From contig JANTGQ010000049.1 in assembly GCA_024762845.1 (NCBI GenBank), forward strand, positions 1-8,572: DNA of 8,572 bases, in the 5' to 3' direction. Origin of the DNA: Nitratifractor sp. GTDB taxonomy: Bacteria > Campylobacterota > Campylobacteria > Campylobacterales > Sulfurovaceae. The notes below the pieces were generated by a model, which was given only the letters and a program-made list of their open reading frames with translations, was not told where the DNA came from and did not search any database. Positions 1 to 5,467 of this stretch are shown here, one piece after another. Numbering within the stretch: the stretch's first letter is position 1; each line of letters opens with the position of its first letter. The translations under genes and the position numbers were made by a program.

Positions 1-785
1 AGTGTTGGCAAACCGTTTGCTGCAAGCTCCCAAAGTGTCGAAGCACCGGCTCTTGCTATTGCAAAATCGCACTTTTGCATAATTGTTGGTAACTCTTTTG
101 TAAATCCAAAAACCTCTGCCTCTATCCCCATCTTCTCATACTCACTCTTTACATCCTCTAGGTTTTTCTCTCCTGCTTGATGAAAAATCTTTATCCCCTT
201 ATGTGCCAATGTAGGTGCCAGCTCAAGTGCCAATTTGTTCAGTGCTGCCGCCCCCTGAGAGCCACCTACAATTAAAATACTCTTGAGCTCCTCTCTCTTT
301 CGTGCCAAATCAAAAAATATCTGCTTTATAGGGTAGAGCTTCAGAGGAGAATCCTTATCATACGACGATATAAAAGCTTTTGCAAATGGTCTTAGCACTC
401 TGTTAAGCCTGCCTATTGCTGCATTTTGCTCATGTATCACCAAAGGAACACCTAGAGTAAGTGCCGCAAAAGAGGCTGGAGCTGCAGAGTAGCCACCAAC
501 ACAAAAAAGTACTTGTGCATCATTCTCTTTTAATATTTTACGAGCTCGCAGAGTCTCTTTGGCAATACCCAAAAGTGCAGAGAGCTTCCCAAAAACTCCT
601 CTGTTCATAACACCTTTGGAGTCTAAAAAATAGCACTTCTTAAAACTTTTATCATCTCCAAACCACGCTCTATCTTGCCCACGGCTTGAGCCAATATAGA
701 CATAATCACTCTTTAGGTGCTCTTTGACAGCGGCAATTATTGCCAAGTGCCCTCCTGTACCGCCACCGGTTAAAACTATACTCAT
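1..785 (-). CDS. murG: MurG, UDP-GlcNAc:undecaprenyl-PP-MurNAc-pentapeptide GlcNAc transferase (3' end cut off)
   Basis: MurG adds N-acetylglucosamine from UDP-GlcNAc to lipid I, giving lipid II, on the inner face of the cytoplasmic membrane. The 261 residues in the window cover the N-terminal Rossmann domain and part of the C-terminal donor-binding domain. Visible motifs are the glycine-rich loop TGGGTGGH at residues 6-13, HEQNAAIG at 118-125, the second-domain GGSQGA at 174-179, and RAGASTLWEL at 245-254, which corresponds to the UDP-GlcNAc-binding R(S/A)GA..(x)E segment. Family members are about 340-360 residues, so roughly the last quarter lies beyond base 1. The start ATG at 785-783 overlaps the ftsW stop as ATGA, which suggests translational coupling. 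No frameshift is seen. Confidence is high from motifs and from the known ftsW-murG pairing. Confidence 0.96.
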   Translation of the reverse strand, partial: MSIVLTGGGTGGHLAIIAAVKEHLKSDYVYIGSSRGQDRAWFGDDKSFKKCYFLDSKGVMNRGVFGKLSALLGIAKETLRARKILKENDAQVLFCVGGYSAAPASFAALTLGVPLVIHEQNAAIGRLNRVLRPFAKAFISSYDKDSPLKLYPIKQIFFDLARKREELKSILIVGGSQGAAALNKLALELAPTLAHKGIKIFHQAGEKNLEDVKSEYEKMGIEAEVFGFTKELPTIMQKCDFAIARAGASTLWELAANGLPT

Positions 786-1942
786 TTTTTTACTCCTTTT
801 GCCAACATTAAAACCATTCCAATTGCAACTGCAGTTGCTACCAACTGCGAACCACCATAGCTAAGTATCGGTACCGCAATCCCCTTCTCTGGTACAATAC
901 CAGTTACCCCATAGAGGTTAATAAGCAGACTTAAAAAGAGAATTATCGCCACACCATAGGTAAAGTACTTCTGCGAGAGAGACTCTAGCGAATTGCCAAT
1001 TTTTACAATAAGTAAAATTATATATGCATAAAGCATTAAGAGTAAAAAGAGACCAATAAATCCAATCTCTTCCCCAAGACCTGCAAAGATAAAATCGGTA
1101 TGAACCTCACTAATATAACCCAATTTATACTGTCCGCTTCCTAGACCCTGACCAAAAAGTCCGCCGCTCTCAAGTGCATACCGTGCATTTACAATAGGTA
1201 ACGCTTCTGTTGTATCAGTTACCCGCATACTTGTTGCTATACTATCGGGCAGAAGCGAGAGAATCGAGTTTTGTACTCCTACCCACCACCCTTTAAATCT
1301 GTCTATTCTGTGCGGTGCAACCATAATGAGTGATACGATAGATACAACTGCTACACTCCCAAGTGCCACAAAAAACTTTTTAGAGCGTCCAGAGAGAAAA
1401 AGAAGTGCCAACATAGTAAATATTAATAGCGCCGATTGCCCCAAATCTTTTTGTGCAACTGCCAATATCAAGATCACAGCACCTAAAAGTAAAAAGTAGG
1501 GGGCAATTACTACAATTTCGCTCTTCAAACCCTTTGATTCTAATAGCATTTTATGTTTGCGCTCCAGACTCCAGGCTATAAAGAAGAGAAAGCCATATTT
1601 AAAAAACTCTGCAGGTGCCAGCGAGACCGAACTAAACTTAATCCACCGCTTTGCACCCTTTACACTTTTAACAAGCGACTCTGGCATAAAAAGCATTGCA
1701 ATCATTATTGCCAAAAAAACTATAAAGAGAGTAAAACCTATAACTTTAAATGACTTGGTCGGTTCCAAATTTGCAATATATGTCATTACCAAGAGTGCAA
1801 TAATTACAGCTACACTATCTCGCAGTAAAAAGTAGTACGAAGAGACCCCTAAATAGAGACCAGGATAGACCGATAGTGAGTAGATAGCGACTATCGAAAA
1901 TAGCATTAGTGCGAGTGTTACCAGGTAGAGTTGCTGTCTCAT
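782..1942 (-). CDS. ftsW: FtsW, SEDS-family septal peptidoglycan glycosyltransferase
   Basis: A polytopic membrane protein of 386 residues with about ten hydrophobic segments. SEDS proteins polymerise lipid II into glycan strands; FtsW does this at the septum with a cognate class B PBP. Family motifs seen are KGAKRWI (95-101) in the first large outer loop, QKDLGQS (164-170; the usual QPDLG has Pro changed to Lys), HTDFIF (281-286), whose Asp283 matches the proposed SEDS catalytic aspartate, GEE.GFIG (290-297) and PILSYGGS (358-365). The stretch before HTDFIF, about 213-265, is longer than in E. coli FtsW. FtsW is preferred over RodA because murG follows directly (ATGA overlap) and ftsI diverges upstream. 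The start ATG at 1942 has an AAAAGGT Shine-Dalgarno at 1952-1958. Confidence 0.95.
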   Translation of the reverse strand: MRQQLYLVTLALMLFSIVAIYSLSVYPGLYLGVSSYYFLLRDSVAVIIALLVMTYIANLEPTKSFKVIGFTLFIVFLAIMIAMLFMPESLVKSVKGAKRWIKFSSVSLAPAEFFKYGFLFFIAWSLERKHKMLLESKGLKSEIVVIAPYFLLLGAVILILAVAQKDLGQSALLIFTMLALLFLSGRSKKFFVALGSVAVVSIVSLIMVAPHRIDRFKGWWVGVQNSILSLLPDSIATSMRVTDTTEALPIVNARYALESGGLFGQGLGSGQYKLGYISEVHTDFIFAGLGEEIGFIGLFLLLMLYAYIILLIVKIGNSLESLSQKYFTYGVAIILFLSLLINLYGVTGIVPEKGIAVPILSYGGSQLVATAVAIGMVLMLAKGVKK

Positions 1943-1973
1943 TATAGAGTGACCTTTTGTATTTATTCTTCTA

Positions 1974-1979
1974 ATTATA
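1974..1979 (-). promoter_or_regulatory. Likely sigma-70 -10 box for ftsW-murG
   Basis: A perfect TATAAT on the minus strand, preceded by ATG and an A/T-rich tract, lies about 32 bases upstream of the ftsW start. It would start a transcript near 1967 and leave a leader of about 25 nt that contains the ribosome binding site. No -35 box is evident, as is usual for housekeeping promoters in Campylobacterota. Prediction from sequence only. Confidence 0.55.
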
Positions 1980-2008
1980 CATTTTTTTATTAATTAGTAT
2001 GAAAATTA

Positions 2009-2017
2009 TGCTATTAT
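2009..2017 (+). promoter_or_regulatory. Likely extended -10 promoter for the folded element and ftsI
   Basis: TGCTATTAT on the plus strand fits an extended -10 (TG-N-TATTAT), with an AT-rich upstream tract and no clear -35. The predicted start is near 2024, only about six bases before the paired region that begins at 2030. A transcript from here would therefore open with the long hairpin and could continue into ftsI at 2246. Confidence 0.5.
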
Positions 2018-2023
2018 AACAAA

Positions 2024-2216
2024 AATTTACCCAAATTGTGTAATAGAATTACAGAAGATGCATCAAGTGCTTGTGCTATGGGTGTTTGCAAAAAAATTGA
2101 GTTTAACCAATAGGTTAATCGATGGTTTTTTGCAAGTTTGAATTCTCTGCGTTCATGTGAATGCCCATAGTGCAATGACTGATGCAGGTTCTGTGATTCC
2201 ATTGCAGAATTTGGGA
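2024..2216 (+). ncRNA. Candidate structured RNA: near-complete imperfect hairpin of about 186 nt (ncRNA, ftsI leader or foldback element)
   Basis: Bases 2030-2090 pair with 2156-2215. I count 46 Watson-Crick pairs, 8 G-U pairs in the plus-strand RNA, 6 mismatches and one bulged A at 2066. The base of the stem is a perfect 8-bp helix (2030-2037 with 2208-2215). The apex folds into its own hairpin, 2086-2135: TTGCAAAAAA pairs with TTTTTTGCAA, then ATTGA with TCGAT, then TTAACC with GGTTAA around an AATA loop. It competes with the top five pairs of the outer stem. About 20 bases on the 3' side (2136-2155) stay unpaired. Deviations favour G-U over A-C about nine to one, which suggests the plus-strand RNA is the folded form. 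Length, closed ends and a nearby promoter recall 6S RNA, but I see no clear 6S central bubble or conserved sequence. A ftsI leader or a degenerate foldback MITE are alternatives. The inverted repeat is certain; the function is not known. Confidence 0.5.
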
Positions 2217-2245
2217 TAACTAAATAGACTATTTTTAGAGGATTT

Positions 2246-4285
2246 ATGAGCCAAGATAAAACAAAAATTATTATGAAACGACGCATAAAATATATTATCA
2301 TAACAATGGTACTCCTTTGTATACTCTTGCTGCTTCGTCTAGCAACTCTTGCAGCAAAAGATAATAGCGAAATAAAGACTATAGCATTAAAAGAGCGAGC
2401 ACTGCGCGGCGATATTATCTCGCGAGAAGGCTATACAATAAGCCGCTCTATAAAAAACTATACGGTCTCTATCCATACCAAATATCTAGATCCAAATAAA
2501 AAAGAGTTTTTTCTTAAACTATTCTCAATCTACAGTAATATTCCACTTGATGACTTAAAATCTAAATTCTACACAAAAGAGGGCAAAGCAAAAAAAGGGT
2601 GGTTAGTCCTCGCAGATAATATCGATGCAAAAGAGGCAATCTTTCTTAAAGAGTTAAAGTATAAATTAAACAGATTCAAAGTCTTTAGAGGACAAGGGGC
2701 AAATAAAAACTTCTATTATGGCTTAACAATCTCAGAAAAGGGAGAGAATAGAGAGTATCCGCTCAAAGAGGCCCTCTCTCCTATTTTAGGCTACACACGC
2801 CCATACTATAGTGACGGGTACAAACACATTGTAGGGTATAACGGTATAGAGAAGTTTTACGAAAAGTATCTCAACCATAAACAAGATGGCTTTATTAGTG
2901 GAAAAAGAGACGCAGTCGGATATATTATCCAGAATGCCGATACAATATATAAACGTAAACATAATGGCTACTCTTTGGTGTTAAATATCTCCTTGGAGCT
3001 GCAAAAAAATATCGACCTGATTCTCGATACCTATAAACAGAAGCTTGGAGCCAAAGAGGTTATTGCAGCAGTCATGCGTAGTAGTGACTCAAAAGTTATT
3101 GCCCTTACCTCAAGCAACAGATATGACCCTCTTGATATACAAGCAGACCAAATAGCAAACCTGCAACCAAAAGCAACCAGTTACGCCTATGAACCAGGCT
3201 CTGTAATGAAACCAATTATCTATAGTCTCGCTTTAGAGAAAGGCACTATTACGCCAGAGACTACTTTTAACACTTTTAATGGGAAAATGTGGGTAGGAAA
3301 ATATAAAATAACCGATGATGAACCAGAACCCCAGTTAAATGCTGAAGATATTATTGTTAAATCCTCAAATATCGGTATTTCACAAATTGGTTGGTCCCTT
3401 ACTAACCAAGAGTTTCGTGAAGGTCTTCGTCGATATGGTTTTGGGAAACAAAAAAGCGGTATAGATATAGGAAATGAATCTATCGGTAAATTCTACTCTC
3501 TAAGAAAGCTTCGTGCCAAAATTAACAGAGCAAGTAACTCCTATGGATATGGAATGGTTGCAACATTTTCGCAACTGCTAAAAGCATATAATGTATTTAA
3601 TAACGGTGGAGTATCAGTAACTCCACGTGTTGTAAACTATATAAAAAATGACCAAAACAAAAAATTTTATCTCAAAAAAGATTTTACAAAAATTGCACCA
3701 GTTTCTGCCAATACTGCTGCTATTGTCAAAAATACTCTTTTAGAAGTTGTCAAAAGAGGTACAGGTAGAGCCGCACAGACAGAAGGCTTAGAGATTGGCG
3801 GAAAAACCGGAACAGCTATGATTGTAGGCAAAGGTGGCTATGAAAAGCGCTACCATGCAAGCTTTTTTGGTTTTGTAAATGACCCAGAAGGAAACAGGTA
3901 TACCATTGGAGTACTTGTTATAGAGCCCGACTTCAAACACCACTTTGCATCATCCAGTGCTGTGCCCGTATTTAAAAAAATAGTAGATGCAATGGTAGAG
4001 CGTGGTCTTCTTAAACCAAATCTTAATAGAGAACAGGTAGAAGAGATAGAACAAAAAAGAACGCTTGAAGAGATAAAAGTAAAAGAGGTACAACAAAAAC
4101 AGGTCAAAGCACTTAAAGAGCGCCTAAGGGAGCAGAGAGAAGCAATTATTAAAGAACAAAAGAGAACTATAGAGAAACGAAAACTGAAAAAGCAAATATA
4201 TAAAAAGAGAAGAGAGAAAAAAGGTGCTGACACCACAAGAGTAAAACAGTTTTCACCTCCACCTCAGACACCAGATCTTTTTTAA
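2246..4285 (+). CDS. ftsI: FtsI/PBP3-like septal D,D-transpeptidase (class B PBP) with charged C-terminal tail
   Basis: Cross-links peptidoglycan at the division septum, working with FtsW; beta-lactams acylate its active-site serine. The protein has 679 residues. A short cytoplasmic N-terminus is followed by one membrane anchor (about 14-36), then a pedestal/dimerisation region beginning with the class B motif RALRGDIISREG (51-62), then the transpeptidase domain (about 265-590). The catalytic triad motifs are intact: SVMK (Ser319, Lys322), SSN (373-375) and KTG (520-522). From about 595 to 665 the tail is dominated by Lys, Glu, Gln and Arg and probably forms a helix or coiled coil; it ends in a short Pro-rich stretch, PPPQTP. 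That tail is longer than usual for FtsI. The ATG at 2246 follows AGAGGA at 2237-2242 with short spacing; the next ATG, at 2273, has no Shine-Dalgarno, so 2246 is preferred. Septal rather than elongation role is inferred from divergent ftsW-murG. Confidence 0.93.
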   Translation: MSQDKTKIIMKRRIKYIIITMVLLCILLLLRLATLAAKDNSEIKTIALKERALRGDIISREGYTISRSIKNYTVSIHTKYLDPNKKEFFLKLFSIYSNIPLDDLKSKFYTKEGKAKKGWLVLADNIDAKEAIFLKELKYKLNRFKVFRGQGANKNFYYGLTISEKGENREYPLKEALSPILGYTRPYYSDGYKHIVGYNGIEKFYEKYLNHKQDGFISGKRDAVGYIIQNADTIYKRKHNGYSLVLNISLELQKNIDLILDTYKQKLGAKEVIAAVMRSSDSKVIALTSSNRYDPLDIQADQIANLQPKATSYAYEPGSVMKPIIYSLALEKGTITPETTFNTFNGKMWVGKYKITDDEPEPQLNAEDIIVKSSNIGISQIGWSLTNQEFREGLRRYGFGKQKSGIDIGNESIGKFYSLRKLRAKINRASNSYGYGMVATFSQLLKAYNVFNNGGVSVTPRVVNYIKNDQNKKFYLKKDFTKIAPVSANTAAIVKNTLLEVVKRGTGRAAQTEGLEIGGKTGTAMIVGKGGYEKRYHASFFGFVNDPEGNRYTIGVLVIEPDFKHHFASSSAVPVFKKIVDAMVERGLLKPNLNREQVEEIEQKRTLEEIKVKEVQQKQVKALKERLREQREAIIKEQKRTIEKRKLKKQIYKKRREKKGADTTRVKQFSPPPQTPDLF

Positions 4286-4446
4286 CATAATCCCATTAAA
4301 TCTATAATTATTATCTTTTTTTCTTTCAAAATGAGGCCGTAAAATATAAATTGTCTATAACTGTAATAATTTTGCTATATCTTTTAGATACTATTTAAAT
4401 AGAGTTACTTTTTTAGAATTATGAACATGGCTTACCTAAATGGACT

Positions 4447-4473
4447 AAAGATATATAAATGAGTATATCTTTT
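4447..4473 (+). terminator. Possible terminator hairpin after ftsI (AU-rich)
   Basis: AAAGATATA (4447-4455) pairs perfectly with TATATCTTT (4464-4472) around an 8-base loop and runs into a pyrimidine-rich stretch. The nine pairs are almost all A-U, so the stem is weak. It could act for ftsI or in both directions. Confidence 0.35.
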
Positions 4474-4504
4474 CTCTTTAACCAGAGTAACCTGACAGCC
4501 CTCT

Positions 4505-4533
4505 GAGCGTACAACTATTAAATGTGCTCTTTT
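4505..4533 (+). terminator. Possible rho-independent terminator
   Basis: GAGC (4505-4508) pairs with GCTC (4526-4529), extended by two G-U pairs and one A-U pair, and is followed directly by TTTT at 4530-4533. Stem and U-run are both short. It is a second candidate for the end of the ftsI transcript or of a small RNA from this gap. Confidence 0.3.
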
Positions 4534-4536
4534 GTG

Positions 4537-4559
4537 TCTCAAAGTATCTACTATTGAGA
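4537..4559. repeat. Inverted repeat upstream of the six-cysteine gene pair
   Basis: TCTCAA (4537-4542) is mirrored by TTGAGA (4554-4559), with an inner AGT/ACT pairing and one unpaired A. It lies about 60-80 bases before the gene at 4620. With no T-run after it, a regulator-binding site is as likely as an RNA hairpin. A CATAAT at 4590-4595 could be the downstream -10 box. Confidence 0.35.
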
Positions 4560-4619
4560 TTAATAATAGCTCGCTCTAACTGAGTCAATCATAATATAAA
4601 ATAGAAAGAAAGGTTGTTC

Positions 4620-4964
4620 ATGAAGTATCTTATTGCTATTACTATTTTTACAACACTCTTAATCAGTGTTGCAGATGCCAGATGTGCCCAAGGTCATGTT
4701 GTTACTAATAACAATTACAGTTTTGACAGAACGCTTACTAGAACATATAGTAAAAATCAATGTTGGAGAGGTTACAACATGTTAAAGAGAGCCTTGAAGT
4801 TTCAGGCAAAAGAGTTATGTCGCACTAGAGGAAGACTCTGTATGACACCACTTGTTATGAAGCACTGGACAAAAATTAGATGTGTCAAAAACCGTCGGCC
4901 TGGGCACCGAACTACTGTGACGGTAACAGGTAACTTTAAAGCAGTTTGTAACGTTCATCATTAG
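4620..4964 (+). CDS. Small secreted cationic six-cysteine protein, copy 1 (unknown function)
   Basis: I do not recognise this family. The 114-residue product starts with a Sec-type signal peptide (Lys2, hydrophobic 3-17, probable cleavage after A-D-A at 18-20). The mature chain of about 94 residues has six cysteines and, by my count, 20 Lys/Arg against 2 Asp/Glu, plus five His, so it is strongly basic. Export and even cysteine number suggest three disulfides. The core runs C-(W/Y)-R, a Lys-rich amphipathic-looking stretch with the next Cys 19 residues on, then CR..G, and near the end VTG.F...C. The neighbour at 4979 shares this pattern. I place the start at the ATG at 4620 because AAAGG sits at 4609-4613 with six-base spacing; an upstream in-frame TTG at 4614 would abut the Shine-Dalgarno. 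It is first of a two-gene operon. Confidence 0.82.
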   Translation: MKYLIAITIFTTLLISVADARCAQGHVVTNNNYSFDRTLTRTYSKNQCWRGYNMLKRALKFQAKELCRTRGRLCMTPLVMKHWTKIRCVKNRRPGHRTTVTVTGNFKAVCNVHH

Positions 4965-4978
4965 CAGGAGGAAAAATT

Positions 4979-5368
4979 ATGAAATCACAATTAATATTAA
5001 AACTTTTGCTTCTTATAGGAATTAGTTCTACACTTGCATATGGTGCATGTTTTCTTACAGCTAGTTTAGAACCTGGTGCATATGACTCCAATGGTGTTCG
5101 TACCAATATATCGTCTAATCCACGTAATGAAGCTGACTATAGTCTAGAAGCTACAAAAGTTTACCATACAAAAAGTTGCTATAGAGCAAAGAAAGCTTTA
5201 AAAAAATATCTAAAAAATAGAGCCAAAAACATTTGTAGGGCCAATGGTTCTCCTAGAACTGATCTTTTAAGATGTACTAAATATTATAAATCGTGTACTA
5301 AATATAGAAATAGCAGCGGACAATGGCGTACAAGAGTTACAGGCACTTTCGAAGGTGCTTGCAGATAA
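4979..5368 (+). CDS. Small secreted cationic six-cysteine protein, copy 2 (unknown function)
   Basis: A 129-residue paralogue of the preceding product, again unrecognised. A signal peptide (hydrophobic 5-19, probable cleavage after A-Y-G at 20-22) leaves about 107 residues with six cysteines. By my count the mature chain has 22 Lys/Arg and 7 Asp/Glu; most acidic residues fall in the first 35, so the chain is polarised. It shares with copy 1 exactly 19 residues between Cys 2 and Cys 3 and 22 between Cys 5 and Cys 6, the CYR/CWR start, A-K-x-(I/L)-C-R, and V-T-G-x-F-x-x-x-C near the end. The fourth cysteine is shifted between the copies. The start ATG follows a strong AGGAGG at 4966-4971 with seven-base spacing, only 14 bases after the upstream stop, so the two are surely co-transcribed. 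Roles could include antimicrobial, envelope-binding or toxin-like; none is shown. Confidence 0.83.
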   Translation: MKSQLILKLLLLIGISSTLAYGACFLTASLEPGAYDSNGVRTNISSNPRNEADYSLEATKVYHTKSCYRAKKALKKYLKNRAKNICRANGSPRTDLLRCTKYYKSCTKYRNSSGQWRTRVTGTFEGACR

Positions 5369-5385
5369 TAGAAATATCTTCTACT

Positions 5386-5439
5386 ATTGAACCCTATAAC
5401 AAGTTAATACACTCGCATAAGTAAGTAAGAGGGTTCAAT
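5386..5439. repeat. 10-bp perfect inverted repeat with 34-base loop, between convergent genes
   Basis: ATTGAACCCT (5386-5395) is mirrored by AGGGTTCAAT (5430-5439). The loop holds a short TAAG tandem tract (about 5417-5430). It lies between the end of the six-cysteine operon and the end of panC, so a bidirectional terminator is possible, but the loop is long and no clean U-run follows on either strand. A protein-binding or recombination site cannot be excluded. Confidence 0.5.
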
Positions 5440-5467
5440 TATAAAGATTTAGAGACCGTAAAAAATT

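Larger units (their letters stand above)
4286..4613. other. AT-rich intergenic gap of 328 bases with hairpins, no gene found
   Basis: No convincing reading frame lies here. The only short plus-strand frame examined (4421-4462, 13 codons) lacks a Shine-Dalgarno. What can be seen is an extended -10-like TGCTATATC at 4373-4381, an AU-rich hairpin at 4447-4472, a hairpin followed by four T at 4505-4533, and an inverted repeat at 4537-4559. A short RNA from about 4388 to 4533 is conceivable but unsupported otherwise. The gap probably carries the ftsI terminator and the control region of the six-cysteine gene pair. Confidence 0.5.

Noticed and set aside
1553..1835. Two plus-strand open frames opposite ftsW
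   Set aside because: They are antisense shadows of a well-supported gene and lack protein-like features.
2029..2216. Integron attC recombination site as explanation of the long palindrome
   Set aside because: The consensus 7-bp core sites are not at the ends, and no integrase or cassette array is near.
2014..2301. Minus-strand open frame of 95 codons between ftsW and ftsI
   Set aside because: It lies over the inverted repeat and runs into the ftsI start; its composition is explained by the self-complementary DNA, and it has no convincing ribosome binding site.
3850..4236. Minus-strand open frame opposite the end of ftsI, rich in Phe, Ser and Cys
   Set aside because: It is the antisense image of the Lys/Glu-rich ftsI tail (AAA/GAA codons read as TTT/TTC), not a real membrane protein.
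4421..4462. 13-codon plus-strand frame starting MNMAYLNG in the 4286-4613 gap
   Set aside because: No Shine-Dalgarno, very short, and its end falls inside a hairpin.
4614..4619. TTG start two codons upstream for the first six-cysteine gene
   Set aside because: It abuts the AAAGG Shine-Dalgarno; the ATG at 4620 has correct spacing and gives a cleaner signal peptide.
5386..5439. attC or tRNA T-arm (GGTTCAA) reading of the inverted repeat
   Set aside because: No attC core motif and no cloverleaf could be built around it.
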